64,000 nucleotides of DNA from Leptolyngbyaceae cyanobacterium (lineage in GTDB: Bacteria > Cyanobacteriota > Cyanobacteriia > Cyanobacteriales > Aerosakkonemataceae). The translations under genes and the position numbers were made by a program. The notes under the pieces are model-generated. The model saw nothing but the letters and a program-made list of their open reading frames with translations. It ran no database searches and was not told the origin of the DNA. Shown here piece by piece: positions 55,676 to 64,000 of this stretch. The stretch spans positions 1 through 64,000 of the forward strand of contig DATNQN010000068.1 of NCBI GenBank assembly GCA_036703985.1. Reading direction: 5' to 3'. How positions within the stretch are numbered: position 1 is the first letter of the stretch; every line of letters starts with the position of its first letter.

Positions 55676-56185
55676 ATGAATTCTAGCTTAAAAAATTTCA
55701 TTTCACGAGTATTACTCAGTTTATGCCTTTGGGGAGCGATCTGCTTCGCGGGCGTGGCAGCAATTTCCTCGCCAGCTTGGGCTTTAGACTACAACGGAGA
55801 AATTTTAATCGATAAAGATTTCTCCAATCGCGATTTAACAGATTCTAACTTCACCAGATCCATTCTTCGCCATAGCGATCTCAGCCATTCTAATTTGCAA
55901 GGCGTTAGTTTATTTGGCGCTCATCTAGAAGATGTCAATCTAGAAGGGGCCGATCTTAGATATGCTACCGTGGGTAGTGCTCTTTTTATCAGAGCAAACT
56001 TAACTAACGCCCTTTTAGAAGGTGCTTTTGCCTTCAATTCTAAATTCAACGGCGCAATTATCGATGGTGCTGATTTTACCGATGTTTTGCTTCGAGATGA
56101 CCAAATCAAGTTGCTTTGTTCTGTCGCTAAAGGTACTAATCCCGTGACGGGACGGGATACGCGAGACACTTTAGGTTGTCGGTAA
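55676..56185 (+). CDS. Exported pentapeptide-repeat protein
   Basis: 169 residues from ATG 55676 (a TTG at 55661 is in frame). Signal peptide with an Ala-rich cleavage site, SSPAWALDYNG, then roughly 20 pentapeptides of the A(D/N)Lxx type (RDLTDSNFTRSILRHSDLSH, VNLEGADLRYATVG) and a cysteine-bearing end (LLCSVAKGTNPVTGRDT). Resembles thylakoid-lumen pentapeptide proteins of plants and cyanobacteria. Starts 18 bp from the divergent UPF0102 gene. Confidence 0.87.
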   Translation: MNSSLKNFISRVLLSLCLWGAICFAGVAAISSPAWALDYNGEILIDKDFSNRDLTDSNFTRSILRHSDLSHSNLQGVSLFGAHLEDVNLEGADLRYATVGSALFIRANLTNALLEGAFAFNSKFNGAIIDGADFTDVLLRDDQIKLLCSVAKGTNPVTGRDTRDTLGCR

Positions 56186-56371
56186 AATCTTCGGGTGCGT
56201 TGCTACGCACCCAAACACTTTTCAGTTGTTAGTCAGGACTTCAGTCTTGATATTTTTTGACTATCCAGGGGAAAATTAGCCGCTACCAATTAATAAGTAA
56301 TTTGGTGTTAGATGCTTCATAGCTTGGCTAATCACAAAATTATGGCGAACAAATTTAAGAAGGAAGCAGCC

Positions 56372-57235
56372 ATGAGTATCGATCTGGGTAAGTCAACCAA
56401 TCAGGGAACTGCTTTGTTAAAATTGGCTCACCAATTTCAGCCAAATCCTCTCTTTAAAGACGATTACCTTCAGTGGTTTTTTGATGAATCTATTGTGGAT
56501 TATTGGCGAAAAAATCCATTCGATTTGGATACCCAGGCAAAAGACGAAGAAGAGCAGCTTCAAAGGATTGCTTACTGGTATATTGCTCTGAGAGAAAAGC
56601 ATGGAGATGAAACGATCGAAATTGCGATCGCATCGGGATGCCGACAACTTCTCCTGCTTGGTTCGGGATACGACACCAGGTTTTTTCGTCTACCTTGCAT
56701 TCAAGAAAATTCTATTACTACCTTTGAAATCGATTTACCAAAAACCATAGAAAATAAACATAACTATCTAGTCAAAAAATTAGGGAAAATTCCTCCTGGA
56801 TTATCGCTGGTTCCTCTCGACTTCAATCATGACCGCCTCAGCCTTATTGCCGACTGCGGTTTTGACAACCAAATTCCTACCCTTTATGTATGGCAAGGAG
56901 TTAGCTATTATTTACCCCAAGATAGCGTGTCTAATTTTCTAGACTTTATCAAGTCTCAAATGATACCTGGTTCAGTCTTCGTGTTCGACTGTTGTTCGCC
57001 TTTAATGACATATAAAAACGATCGCATTCCCGGTATCGTTTCTCATGTTGATAAGCTCAAGGAAATTGGTGAACCTTACCAATTTGGAATGGCAAGTAAT
57101 GAAATGGTAGCTTGGCTGATCGATAAAGGGTTTCGAGATATTCAAATTTGCCAACAAGACGACCTAGAAGCACGGTTTTTAGGCAGGCGAACCTTACCAA
57201 ATAATATGTGGTACGTCGTGACAGCTAAAGTTTGA
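56372..57235 (+). CDS. LCM-family SAM-dependent methyltransferase
   Basis: 287 residues from MSIDLGKSTN (ATG 56372, AAGGAAG 6 nt upstream); in-frame ATGs at 56312 and 56342 lack such a site. SAM loop QLLLLGSGYDTRFFRLP, acidic FEIDLPKTIENKH, DFNHDRL and WQGVSYYLPQDSVSNFLDFI mark the leucine-carboxyl-methyltransferase/O-methyltransferase family. Members methylate small-molecule or protein carboxyls and are common in natural product loci. No pathway neighbour here. Confidence 0.85.
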   Translation: MSIDLGKSTNQGTALLKLAHQFQPNPLFKDDYLQWFFDESIVDYWRKNPFDLDTQAKDEEEQLQRIAYWYIALREKHGDETIEIAIASGCRQLLLLGSGYDTRFFRLPCIQENSITTFEIDLPKTIENKHNYLVKKLGKIPPGLSLVPLDFNHDRLSLIADCGFDNQIPTLYVWQGVSYYLPQDSVSNFLDFIKSQMIPGSVFVFDCCSPLMTYKNDRIPGIVSHVDKLKEIGEPYQFGMASNEMVAWLIDKGFRDIQICQQDDLEARFLGRRTLPNNMWYVVTAKV

Positions 57236-57273
57236 ATCTGGAATGAGAAAACTTTTTCAGATAAATGCGGTAT

Positions 57274-57310
57274 ATAGAAACCCGGTTTCTTGAAGAAACC
57301 GGGTTTCTAT
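57274..57310. repeat. CCCGGTTTC palindrome, longest copy
   Basis: ATAGAAACCCGGTTTC, TTGAA, GAAACCGGGTTTCTAT: perfect 16-bp stem, 38 bp past the methyltransferase stop and before the convergent dnaG. Confidence 0.85.
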
Positions 57311-57333
57311 AGCGATCCTATTTGAGTAATCAA

Positions 57334-57380
57334 CCCCACCCCAGCCCTCTCCTTGGTAAGGGGAGGGTTGGGAGGGGTTT
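57334..57380. repeat. CCCCAGCCCTCTCC palindromic repeat
   Basis: CCCCACCCCAGCCCTCTCCT with partner AGGGGAGGGTTGGGAGGGGT, imperfect inverted arms. Similar composition and units to the repeat inside menC (13481-13579). Confidence 0.75.
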
Positions 57381-57412
57381 ATTTGTTCGCAATTCATTTA
57401 GGATTGCTATAT

Positions 57413-59353
57413 CTAAGAATAGATTTCGACTAAATCAGAAATCGAAATATTACAGAATTCTTCTAGTTCTTGACTTCGCAATTTAGCGGCATGAAATTCT
57501 TGGTAATATAATTGCGATCGCTCTGGATCTTCAGAGATATCGATTTTTTGCCATAAATCCAGATAATAACGATAACGTTTTTCGCAGATTACCTGTTCCA
57601 TCCTAGCTACCGCCGCCCGAATTAGTTCAGAAATGCGGGAAATCTCTAAAATATCCAGTTGTCTGAACTCATCAATGTGAAACAAGTGAGAAACTTGTGC
57701 AATTTCCCGGGGAAATTCTCCAGTTTTTTCTTGCAGTTTAGTAATTAAATCAATTTCTGATGGTGTTTCCGTTTCCTGAATTTCTAAAATCTGCCGCCAT
57801 AAAAAGCGATGGTGAGAAAGACTAAATTCTAAATCTCGTTCTTCTAAAGCATCTAAAATTGGCTGACGGTGTTGGGAACAGTGAAGATAAAACCGCAAAA
57901 GTGCAGCTTCGGCTTTTTCTAATCTTTCATTTTCCGGAATAGAGACAACTAACTCAGCCGCACGAGAATTTTGAGGTATAATTCCATTTGATTTATAGCG
58001 CTGAAATCTTTTCAGTTGAACTGCTAAATTGTCCCTGATTAGAGATACCCGCCGCACATCATCTTGGCTGAGAATTTCTGCACAGTAGTTAGTGTAATAG
58101 GTGCGAGTATCCGGACTGGTAATATTATTGAGTAATTTCAGCATTTGCTGGACAACTTGCTGATATTGCTCTGGTTGTTTGAGGTTTTTTTCAGTTAAAA
58201 TTTGTCCGATTTGCCAATGTAACCACAATGGTGAATTTGTCAGCAGTTGGCGATAATCTGCTGGGGAATAGGTTTTAAGATATTCATCAGCGTCTTTACC
58301 TTCGGGAATGTGCAGTATTCGCAATTGCACTTCTCCCCGATATACTAAATCTGCCACTTCCCCAATTGCTCTTTCCGTGGCGGTGGTACCTGCTTTATCC
58401 GCATCGAAATTGAGTACCAGTTGTTTCGATTCCGTGTAGCGCAATAACTGACGGACTTGATCGATGCTGAGTGCCGTACCGAGGGAGGCGACGGCGTTGG
58501 TAATTCCGGCGGCGTGAAGTGCTATGGCATCAAAATATCCTTCTACTACAATAGCTTGGTCTTGTTTGCCGATCGCATCTTTAGCTTTATCGAAAGCGAA
58601 TAATGTTTTACCTTTATTAAATAGTTCGGTTTCTGGGGAATTAAGATATTTTGGCAGATCGTTGGCGAGAGTTCTTCCGCCGAAAGCGATGATTTTTCCT
58701 TGATGATCGCAAATGGGGATAATTAAGCGATCGCGAAAAACATCATAATACCCACTCCCCTCTTTACGCGGCTTAATTAAACCAGCTTGTTCTACTAATT
58801 GTACGGAAAAACCCTTTTGTTGCACCAAGTAACGGTAAAGAGTTTCCCAACCTACGGGTGCGTAACCTAACTGAAATTGTTGAATCGTTTCTTCACTAAG
58901 CTGACGCTGAGACTTTAAATATTCTAACGCCTGTTGTCCGAGCGGTTGTCTAAGTGCGTGTTGATAAAATGCCGCCGCTACTGCCACGATCTCATGTAGT
59001 TGTTCCCGCAGGGTGATTTGTCGTTGCAGTTGTTGCCGTTGTTCCGGTTCCAGGGTTTTCACTGGCACCGAGTACCGCCGCGCCAACTCTAATACTACAT
59101 CAGCAAAAGGCTGTTTCCCCACTTCCATCAGGAAATTGATCGCGTTTCCCCCAGCTTGACAACCAAAACAGTAGTACACCTGTTTTTGGGGACTGACGGT
59201 GAAACTGCCGGTTTTTTCGTCATGGAAGGGACATAAGCCGACATAATCTTTGCCCCGCTTGCGTAAAACGACGCGATCGGAGATCACGTCTACTATATCG
59301 GCTTTTTCCTTAACTTGTTCGATCGTATCTGGGTGCAGGCGAGGAATTTGCAT
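57413..59353 (-). CDS. dnaG: DNA primase
   Basis: 646 residues. N-terminal CHC2 zinc finger with C41, H44, C62, C65 (CPFHDEKTGSF, YYCFGCQAGGN), catalytic core with YAPVGWETLYRYL, FGGRTLANDLPKYLNSPET and the TOPRIM motif VVEGYFDAIALHAAGI and LVLNFDADKAGTTATER, then the DnaB-binding C-terminal helical region. Makes RNA primers at the replication fork. Full length. Confidence 0.95.
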   Translation of the reverse strand: MQIPRLHPDTIEQVKEKADIVDVISDRVVLRKRGKDYVGLCPFHDEKTGSFTVSPQKQVYYCFGCQAGGNAINFLMEVGKQPFADVVLELARRYSVPVKTLEPEQRQQLQRQITLREQLHEIVAVAAAFYQHALRQPLGQQALEYLKSQRQLSEETIQQFQLGYAPVGWETLYRYLVQQKGFSVQLVEQAGLIKPRKEGSGYYDVFRDRLIIPICDHQGKIIAFGGRTLANDLPKYLNSPETELFNKGKTLFAFDKAKDAIGKQDQAIVVEGYFDAIALHAAGITNAVASLGTALSIDQVRQLLRYTESKQLVLNFDADKAGTTATERAIGEVADLVYRGEVQLRILHIPEGKDADEYLKTYSPADYRQLLTNSPLWLHWQIGQILTEKNLKQPEQYQQVVQQMLKLLNNITSPDTRTYYTNYCAEILSQDDVRRVSLIRDNLAVQLKRFQRYKSNGIIPQNSRAAELVVSIPENERLEKAEAALLRFYLHCSQHRQPILDALEERDLEFSLSHHRFLWRQILEIQETETPSEIDLITKLQEKTGEFPREIAQVSHLFHIDEFRQLDILEISRISELIRAAVARMEQVICEKRYRYYLDLWQKIDISEDPERSQLYYQEFHAAKLRSQELEEFCNISISDLVEIYS

Positions 59354-59769
59354 AGGTTGTTCGGATCGGTAAGCCTATTCTCTATTGTGACTCTCTCCCG
59401 TTAACTATTGGGAGTATCTTTTACGCTAGCAGATCCCTATTCCGTACTTATTTTGATAAGTATGTTCTATTTATACTTTTTATTAAACCACCACCACGTA
59501 CTAATAAAAATTTCCTGAACCGATTTACATCTAATCGTAATCCTATTCAGAACAGTGGAAAAATTGCCAATAACCAGCAACGGATACAAAACAGATGAAT
59601 TTTCAGCCAGTTTTGCGATCGTCCACCATTCATTAGCCATGTGTTCGCTGCGTAATGAGGTTAGTACCAAAAAGAAACATGACATTCTATCAACTGGTTA
59701 GTTATTACAATCATTGAGCAATATTTCTACTTTAATCCAATTAAGTATGATGAATTTGAGGAAAAAAAT
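59354..59769. other. Intergenic region, doubtful small frame only
   Basis: 416 bp. A leftward frame 59467-59685 (72 residues, or 57 from the ATG at 59640, MANEWWTIAKLAENSSVLYP) is open but has no recognisable signal or ribosome site, so I do not call it as a gene. The last part holds the promoter of the tiny-protein module, not located. Confidence 0.4.
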
Positions 59770-59952
59770 ATGGAAGGTTTAGCATACATTTACATGGCGT
59801 TGGCTTATGAAGAAGTCCAAAACGAAAGTAATTGCCAAGAAGAAATTGATGATTTTCCCGTAGCAGAGCGACAATATGTTGATTTCGATCGGGAATTATC
59901 AAGGGAAGATGTGAATAAAAATTATAGCAATTTCTGCACTGCTAAGTTTTGA
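59770..59952 (+). CDS. Small protein A2 of a duplicated two-gene module
   Basis: 60 residues, MEGLAYIYMALAYEEVQNES and then a strongly acidic tail (about a third Asp/Glu). The first 15 residues match the protein at 7211-7396. GAGG 8 nt upstream of the ATG. The next gene of the pair starts 12 bp after its stop. Unknown function; an acidic, short partner of this kind could be a regulator or an antitoxin-like protein, but nothing in the sequence proves that. Confidence 0.7.
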   Translation: MEGLAYIYMALAYEEVQNESNCQEEIDDFPVAERQYVDFDRELSREDVNKNYSNFCTAKF

Positions 59953-59964
59953 AGGTCAATCTTT

Positions 59965-60123
59965 ATGCCAACTAAAATCGCATCACTAGAACTATTAATT
60001 GAGGAGTTAACAATTCTGATCGGAGAAATTGAGAGTAATCCTGGCATTTCTTCATGGACAATCCGGATGACTCTCAAAGCAATTGTAGAGAAAGCCAATA
60101 AAATCCAGCAAGAAGCACCATAA
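59965..60123 (+). CDS. Small protein B2 of a duplicated two-gene module
   Basis: 52 residues, LIEELTILIGEIESNPGISS then WTIRMTLKAIVEKAN, matching the core of the 67-residue protein at 7011-7214. GAAGG sits about 10 nt before the ATG. Predicted as two helices around a Pro-Gly/Ser turn, no membrane segment. Same gene order as the first locus, which argues for a functional unit. Confidence 0.7.
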   Translation: MPTKIASLELLIEELTILIGEIESNPGISSWTIRMTLKAIVEKANKIQQEAP

Positions 60124-60227
60124 GCGAGGCGGGTTAAATTCAATTACACCCTCTAAAACTAACATGGTAATTAATTATAGGCGTGTCATCATCATCCCAT
60201 TAAAAATAATTACTCATTGGACAAAAG

Positions 60228-60258
60228 AAATGCTCTCACTATTTGGGTGAGAGCATTT
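60228..60258. terminator. Bidirectional terminator between convergent genes
   Basis: AAATGCTCTCAC and GTGAGAGCATTT form a perfect 12-bp stem with a 7-nt loop and A/T flanks, midway between the tiny-protein module and the leftward membrane-protein gene. Confidence 0.75.
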
Positions 60259-60293
60259 CCGTTTCGAGCGTAAAATGTAATTTGAGAAAGTAG

Positions 60294-61064
60294 TTATGCG
60301 GTTTTGAAAAAGCGAATAATCTCGCGGACGTGATCGAGAAATTGGCTATCAACTGTCAATTGAGAAATGGCTTGTTGCGCTTCGCGAGAAAGTCGGTTAT
60401 GCTCTGCTTGATTGGTCGATCGCAATTCTTCAACCGCAGCAGATAAGCGGTTTAAGTCATGGCGAACTCCATCTGATAGGCGTTGTTGCGTAGAGACTAA
60501 AGAATCCGGATATTCTGGATTCAGTTTATCTTGAATACCTTTAATTGCCGTCTCTAAATTGGTAAAGCGACTACGCAATTCAATGATATCTTCGCGGGGA
60601 TATTTTACCTGTTCCCGAATCATCGCCAATCGCATTGCTAAATATTGGTAACCGCGAATCGCAGGACGCAATAAAGTTAATAGCAAAGCTGCTCCAGAAC
60701 TAATGTAACCGATCGTACTAATACCAGCCGCAGCTAAAGCATAAAATCCGATCGCAGAAAGCAGATGTAGCGCAATGGCAACGAAGAGCGATCGCTTCTC
60801 TACCATTTTGGCATAATCAACTTGTTTGCGATCGACTGTAATTCCTTTTTCTGTAGACTGTGCTGCTTCTGTAATGACTTCTTTCGCCTCAAAATGAACG
60901 TTCCACGGTACGGTGACAATTACCAACAACCACTCAAAAATCGCCACCGCAACTACCCAGTCTAAAAAGCTACCAGTTGGTACGTGTAACCATTGCAGGA
61001 TACCAAACACTAGCAATACTAAAAATACTGCTCCTAAATTAACGCTGATAAAGGTGTAATACAT
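60294..61064 (-). CDS. Four-helix membrane protein with long coiled-coil tail
   Basis: 256 residues. Helices near 5-25, 33-53, 92-112 and 116-135, then about 110 residues of charged helical heptads (EDIIELRSRFTNLETAIKGI, VRHDLNRLSAAVEELRSTNQ). No known domain. It could be a membrane scaffold or stress-related protein. ATG 61064. A stand-alone gene convergent to the tiny-protein module. Confidence 0.78.
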   Translation of the reverse strand: MYYTFISVNLGAVFLVLLVFGILQWLHVPTGSFLDWVVAVAIFEWLLVIVTVPWNVHFEAKEVITEAAQSTEKGITVDRKQVDYAKMVEKRSLFVAIALHLLSAIGFYALAAAGISTIGYISSGAALLLTLLRPAIRGYQYLAMRLAMIREQVKYPREDIIELRSRFTNLETAIKGIQDKLNPEYPDSLVSTQQRLSDGVRHDLNRLSAAVEELRSTNQAEHNRLSREAQQAISQLTVDSQFLDHVREIIRFFKTA

Positions 61065-61263
61065 TCTCGTTACCTCTAAGGCGAACGCACATATCTATCC
61101 TGGCGATGCGTTAGGAATAACATTGACCGGTTTGTGATACTTCTGTGAGTTTCACATAGTATGCCAGAAAATACCAGTAAAAGTATCCCAGCGGGGTACT
61201 GTCACAGTGCCACTTGATTGATGAGAATATCAAGTATAAACAACTGTCTACTCATCAAAATCC

Positions 61264-61599
61264 ATGAACGCGCAGCAATCACAAGGAAACTCTTTTTTTC
61301 ATTGTTTAGGTGGCAGAAAACAATTTAACGGTTATGTTGCGACTTTACTATTAACAGTAATGTGTCCTTTACTAAAAGCATCTTTTACTGAATATTCTTT
61401 GGGAATTCTCGGTGCGCTTGGACTGACAAGTGGGTTGATCGCTTTAGAAGATAGAGATAAAAATGCCAGAAAAATGGAAATTACTACTGGTAGTTTTTCA
61501 ATTGGGAATAGTGCTGGCAAAAATATGCTTCCTAATGAAGGGACTGGGTTAAGAATTAGCGAAGAAACGGGAGCAATTGCAATGGCGGGGAATAAGTAG
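61264..61599 (+). CDS. Hypothetical protein, 111 aa, one or two membrane segments
   Basis: Hydrophobic segments at about 24-42 and 46-62 (YVATLLLTVMCPLLKASF, SLGILGALGLTSGLIAL), then a polar Gly/Asn-rich C-terminus (ITTGSFSIGNSAGKNMLPNE). No family recognised. The two-helix head plus soluble tail is holin-like in layout only; there is no phage context. Confidence 0.6.
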   Translation: MNAQQSQGNSFFHCLGGRKQFNGYVATLLLTVMCPLLKASFTEYSLGILGALGLTSGLIALEDRDKNARKMEITTGSFSIGNSAGKNMLPNEGTGLRISEETGAIAMAGNK

Positions 61600-61642
61600 C
61601 TTAGAAGTGCGATCGCATCTAAAATTCTAGACGTAAAAAATT

Positions 61643-61682
61643 AACGCTCATTATTTATTTTACTTGATAACGAGCGTTTTTA
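61643..61682 (+). terminator. Candidate terminator of the 111-aa gene
   Basis: AACGCTC and GAGCGTT (61643-61649, 61672-61678) separated by 22 nt and followed by a TTTTTAT run. The long A/T loop makes it weaker than the 60228 hairpin. Confidence 0.45.
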
Positions 61683-61726
61683 TTTAGCAGATTTACAGAG
61701 CCTTCTAGGTAAACGAGCTACTCTCC

Positions 61727-61755
61727 AAACCCGATTTTTTCAAGAAATCGGGTTT
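61727..61755. repeat. CCCGATTT palindrome, divergent family member
   Basis: AAACCCGATTT, TTTCAAG, AAATCGGGTTT: 11-bp stem, same size and place (after genes) as the CCCGGTTTC family with one compensated base pair. The rest of 61600-61900 holds no gene; a TTTTTGAATTTTGAATT tract lies near 61851. Confidence 0.75.
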
Positions 61756-61900
61756 CTATCCTGCATTTGAGGTAACCAGAATCTACTGTAAATTTAGCAT
61801 GAGTGAAATAGACTTGCTTTTTCAGCGGAGTTAGGGGGGAGAATTGACTATTTTTTGAATTTTGAATTGATTTGACCGTATTTGTAACTAACAGCTTAGA

Positions 61901-63667
61901 TTATTTATAAATCGAACCATTCGGCATGGTAGCGCCTTTAAGGTTGGCATTTCTAAGATTCGCTCCATTTAATTTAGCGCCCTGCAAGTTAGCACCCCTG
62001 AGATTTGCACCTCTTAGATAAGCTCCTTTGAGGTTGGCATTTCTGAGATTTGCTCCTCTCAAATCAGCATTTTCTAAGTAAGAATCTCTAAGATTGACCC
62101 CTTCTAAGTAAGCACCTAATAAGTTAGCATTTGGTAGTTTTGCACCTTGTAAATTGGCTTTTTCTAAATCTGTATTTGCTAAGTTTGCACCTGTCAAATC
62201 AGTATCGATAAGTTTGGCATTGCCAAGATTTGCTCCTCCCAAAAAAGCTCCGCTTAACGATGCACTTTGGAGATTAGCACCCCTCAAATCTGCATTTCCC
62301 AAATAAGTACCCGTCATGTAACTGTATGCTAAATTAGCACCTTTTAAGTTAGCGTTTTTGAGATAAACGTAATTTTCTAACTTGGCACCCCAGAGGTTAG
62401 CACCGCTTAAGTCTGCGCCTTCTAAAATGCTAGAATTAAAGTTGGCATAACCAAAGTTTGCACCGCTTAATTTGGCATTTTTGAGATTGGCACCGGATAG
62501 GTTAGTACCTCGCAGATCCGCACGTTGTAAGTTGATATTTTCTAAGTTCCCGTAATATAAGGAAGCCCGGTTTAAGTTAGCACTTTCTAGTTGTCTATTT
62601 TGCAAGTTGACGCCTGATAAGTTGCACTCAGGACATTGGCGAGTTTTGAGGAGTAGGTTCTTCAATTCTGTTGAGCCTGGAGAAAAATAGCTGGTTTCGT
62701 AGATTCGCTCTCTTTGCATAGATACTATATTTCTCAGCGACATATTTTCGACGAGCAATCCCGAAAATATTGCCCCTGTTACAATACATACAACCGTAGC
62801 GATCGCAGATGTGTTGCTAATCGCAACTGGCTTGGCGGATCGGTTAGGGTTTTTGATGATATTAATTGACTTAATTGCTGACAAAGCATCGGCAGCATTA
62901 GGGAAGCGATCTTTTAAATTAGGCGCTACCATTTTGGTTAGCCATTGAATGAAATCCGGGCTTAACTGTGGTAGTAAATGCTTGAAGTTGAGGCGATAAT
63001 TTTCATCTATTAAGTTGCCGATTTCGGTTGATTTCGTTTTGGTCAATAAACAAATTAGGGTTGCGCCTAAACTGTAAAGATCGGAAGCTTCTGTTAGTTG
63101 GCGATTGAATAACTGTTCTGGTGGCATGAATCCCAAGGTACCTTTGACTACGCTGCTGACTGCAACTTCCCCTCCTCCGCTGCGAGCAAATCCGAAGTCA
63201 ACTAGGTAAATTTTCAGTCGTTCCTGACGGTCAACTAAAATATTTTCAGGTTTAATATCCCGATGAATTATTGGAGGAATTTGTTGTTGCAGATAAGCTA
63301 AAACTTCTAAAACAGCTATGGCGATTTGCTTGATTTCTTCTAATTTGAATAGTTGCAGTTGAGCGAGAGATGGAGCTTGTTTATACTCCTGTACTAAGCA
63401 AAAACCCGTTGTAGTTTGGAAGGAATCGATGTAACGGGGAATGCTGGGGTGATTGAGATGTCGCAACAGTTGAATTTCTCGTTCTACATTATCGTAGTGC
63501 AACCAATTACTACCTAATTGGGCAAATTGAAATTGCTTAATTACTACTGGTAATTGAGTATTTATACTGCTTGCCAAGTAAGTAACTCGACCGCAGGCGC
63601 GATTGTGACCTAGTTCTCGTTCAACTTGATAGCCGTGCTGGGAGAAATCTGGGAAGTTTGCAATCAT
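61901..63667 (-). CDS. Ser/Thr protein kinase-pentapeptide repeat fusion
   Basis: 588 residues. Kinase domain 10-270: glycine loop LGHNRACGRVTYLA (a loose GxGxxG), VVIKQF (K44), HRDIKPEN (D137), DFG (157-159), GTLGFMPPEQ. Linker, one transmembrane helix near 283-305 (VVCIVTGAIFSGLLVE), an external CPEC pair near 338, then about 45 pentapeptide units to the end (ANLSGANLWGAKLEN type). The pentapeptide helix therefore lies across the membrane from the kinase. Catalytic residues are intact. Seen mainly in cyanobacteria. Confidence 0.9.
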   Translation of the reverse strand: MIANFPDFSQHGYQVERELGHNRACGRVTYLASSINTQLPVVIKQFQFAQLGSNWLHYDNVEREIQLLRHLNHPSIPRYIDSFQTTTGFCLVQEYKQAPSLAQLQLFKLEEIKQIAIAVLEVLAYLQQQIPPIIHRDIKPENILVDRQERLKIYLVDFGFARSGGGEVAVSSVVKGTLGFMPPEQLFNRQLTEASDLYSLGATLICLLTKTKSTEIGNLIDENYRLNFKHLLPQLSPDFIQWLTKMVAPNLKDRFPNAADALSAIKSINIIKNPNRSAKPVAISNTSAIATVVCIVTGAIFSGLLVENMSLRNIVSMQRERIYETSYFSPGSTELKNLLLKTRQCPECNLSGVNLQNRQLESANLNRASLYYGNLENINLQRADLRGTNLSGANLKNAKLSGANFGYANFNSSILEGADLSGANLWGAKLENYVYLKNANLKGANLAYSYMTGTYLGNADLRGANLQSASLSGAFLGGANLGNAKLIDTDLTGANLANTDLEKANLQGAKLPNANLLGAYLEGVNLRDSYLENADLRGANLRNANLKGAYLRGANLRGANLQGAKLNGANLRNANLKGATMPNGSIYK

Positions 63668-64000
63668 AGTATTGATGAGGAGCAGGTATAATTATAATTA
63701 CGATCTTTCCCTGAAAACTCGCACAAACGATCGCGTTTAGCTAAAAATTTAATTAATCTCAAACTAATGCGATCGCATTATTACGTAAATTTGGCAAAAA
63801 TATTGGTTTAAATGTAGCAATTTTAACGGTATGTAGAAAGCCGGTTTCTTGAAGAAACCGGCTTTCTGAGGTTTAAAAAGAGCGTTCTTTTTCCAAATGT
63901 CCCCATCCGAGAACGATCGCGATCGAAAACCCCAGTATCCCTACTGGGGTTAATGATTTTGAGAATTGCCATTGCTTTTAGTTCGGCAAATTGTTGCTGG
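63668..64000. other. Right-edge intergenic region
   Basis: No gene firmly supported. Contains the palindrome at 63835-63867. On the minus strand a frame from the edge to about 63826 stays open, and another reads GILGFSIAIVLGWGHLEK, but neither has a start in the window. A plus-strand ATG at 63953 is open to the edge. Confidence 0.4.
63835..63867. repeat. GCCGGTTTC palindrome family member
   Basis: AGAAAGCCGGTTTC, TTGAA, GAAACCGGCTTTCT: perfect 14-bp stem with the same TTGAA loop as 5601 and 57274 and a compensated C/G change. Confidence 0.85.

Noticed and set aside
59467-59685. Leftward 72-residue frame in the dnaG-module gap
   Set aside because: No ribosome site, no family signal and an ordinary A/T-rich composition; kept only as a note in the intergenic entry.
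63870-63977. Minus-strand stretch reading TPVGILGFSIAIVLGWGHLE, like a small thylakoid protein
   Set aside because: The frame has a TAA just upstream and no ATG, GTG or TTG start before the hydrophobic part.

Overview
The window is cyanobacterial chromosome. It carries petN (cytochrome b6f subunit), a light-dependent protochlorophyllide oxidoreductase, the men genes for phylloquinone/menaquinone, two tocopherol genes (homogentisate phytyltransferase and a gamma-tocopherol methyltransferase-like enzyme), a CobA-HemD fusion, and very frequent GCGATCGC (HIP1) octamers. It also has several families of intergenic palindromes and short tandem repeats of the kind common in larger-genome cyanobacteria. 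The genus cannot be fixed from the sequence alone. No rRNA, tRNA or CRISPR array was found.

Layout. 0-4 kb is an accessory island: the 3' end of a xisI-like gene, an XRE antitoxin beside a broken HigB-like toxin, a vapBC-type pair, an attC-like palindrome, three copies of a repeat of about 80 bp, and a restriction-modification pair (NotI-family nuclease plus D12-class adenine methylase). 4.3-8.4 kb has alanine racemase, a TnpB gene with a predicted 3' omega-RNA end, a two-gene module of tiny proteins, a membrane protein with a TTG start, petN and a 46-residue membrane protein. 8.5-16 kb is the men cluster (menD and the isochorismate synthase gene leftwards; menA, menC, menE rightwards; the DHNA-CoA thioesterase convergent). 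16-23.9 kb has an adenylate cyclase, por, an inositol-phosphatase-family gene, a degenerate and a canonical single-domain receiver, and a second, divergent TnpB. 23.8-30.4 kb encodes a giant membrane PAS/GAF histidine kinase and a receiver-wHTH-HPt-receiver-receiver regulator.

30.6-38.4 kb is a seven-gene leftward cluster: ketoacyl-ACP synthase III, two ceramide-glucosyltransferase-like enzymes, a membrane-anchored hydrolase-like protein, a 3-beta-HSD-like reductase, a metallo-beta-lactamase-fold hydrolase and an adenylate-forming enzyme. It looks like a glycolipid or fatty-acyl-derived product pathway that I cannot name. 38.6-42.7 kb is a PAS/GAF/GGDEF/EAL protein whose GGDEF site is degenerate and whose EAL site is intact. 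43-49.7 kb has cobA-hemD, TPR and lipoprotein genes, a protein built of 20-residue repeats, and the two tocopherol genes. 49.9-64 kb has a KtrB/KtrA potassium system, TPR protein, queA, a UPF0102 protein with an internal insertion, pentapeptide proteins, an LCM-family methyltransferase, dnaG, a second copy of the tiny-protein module and a Ser/Thr kinase-pentapeptide fusion.

The best candidates for something undescribed are the duplicated tiny bicistronic module (7.0-7.4 kb and 59.8-60.1 kb) and the 30.6-38.4 kb lipid-type cluster. Secondary leads are the in-frame repeat insertion inside menC, the TnpB with a moved RuvC glutamate, the pseudo-receiver next to a true receiver, and a 156-bp element with 24-bp terminal inverted repeats at 45.2 kb.
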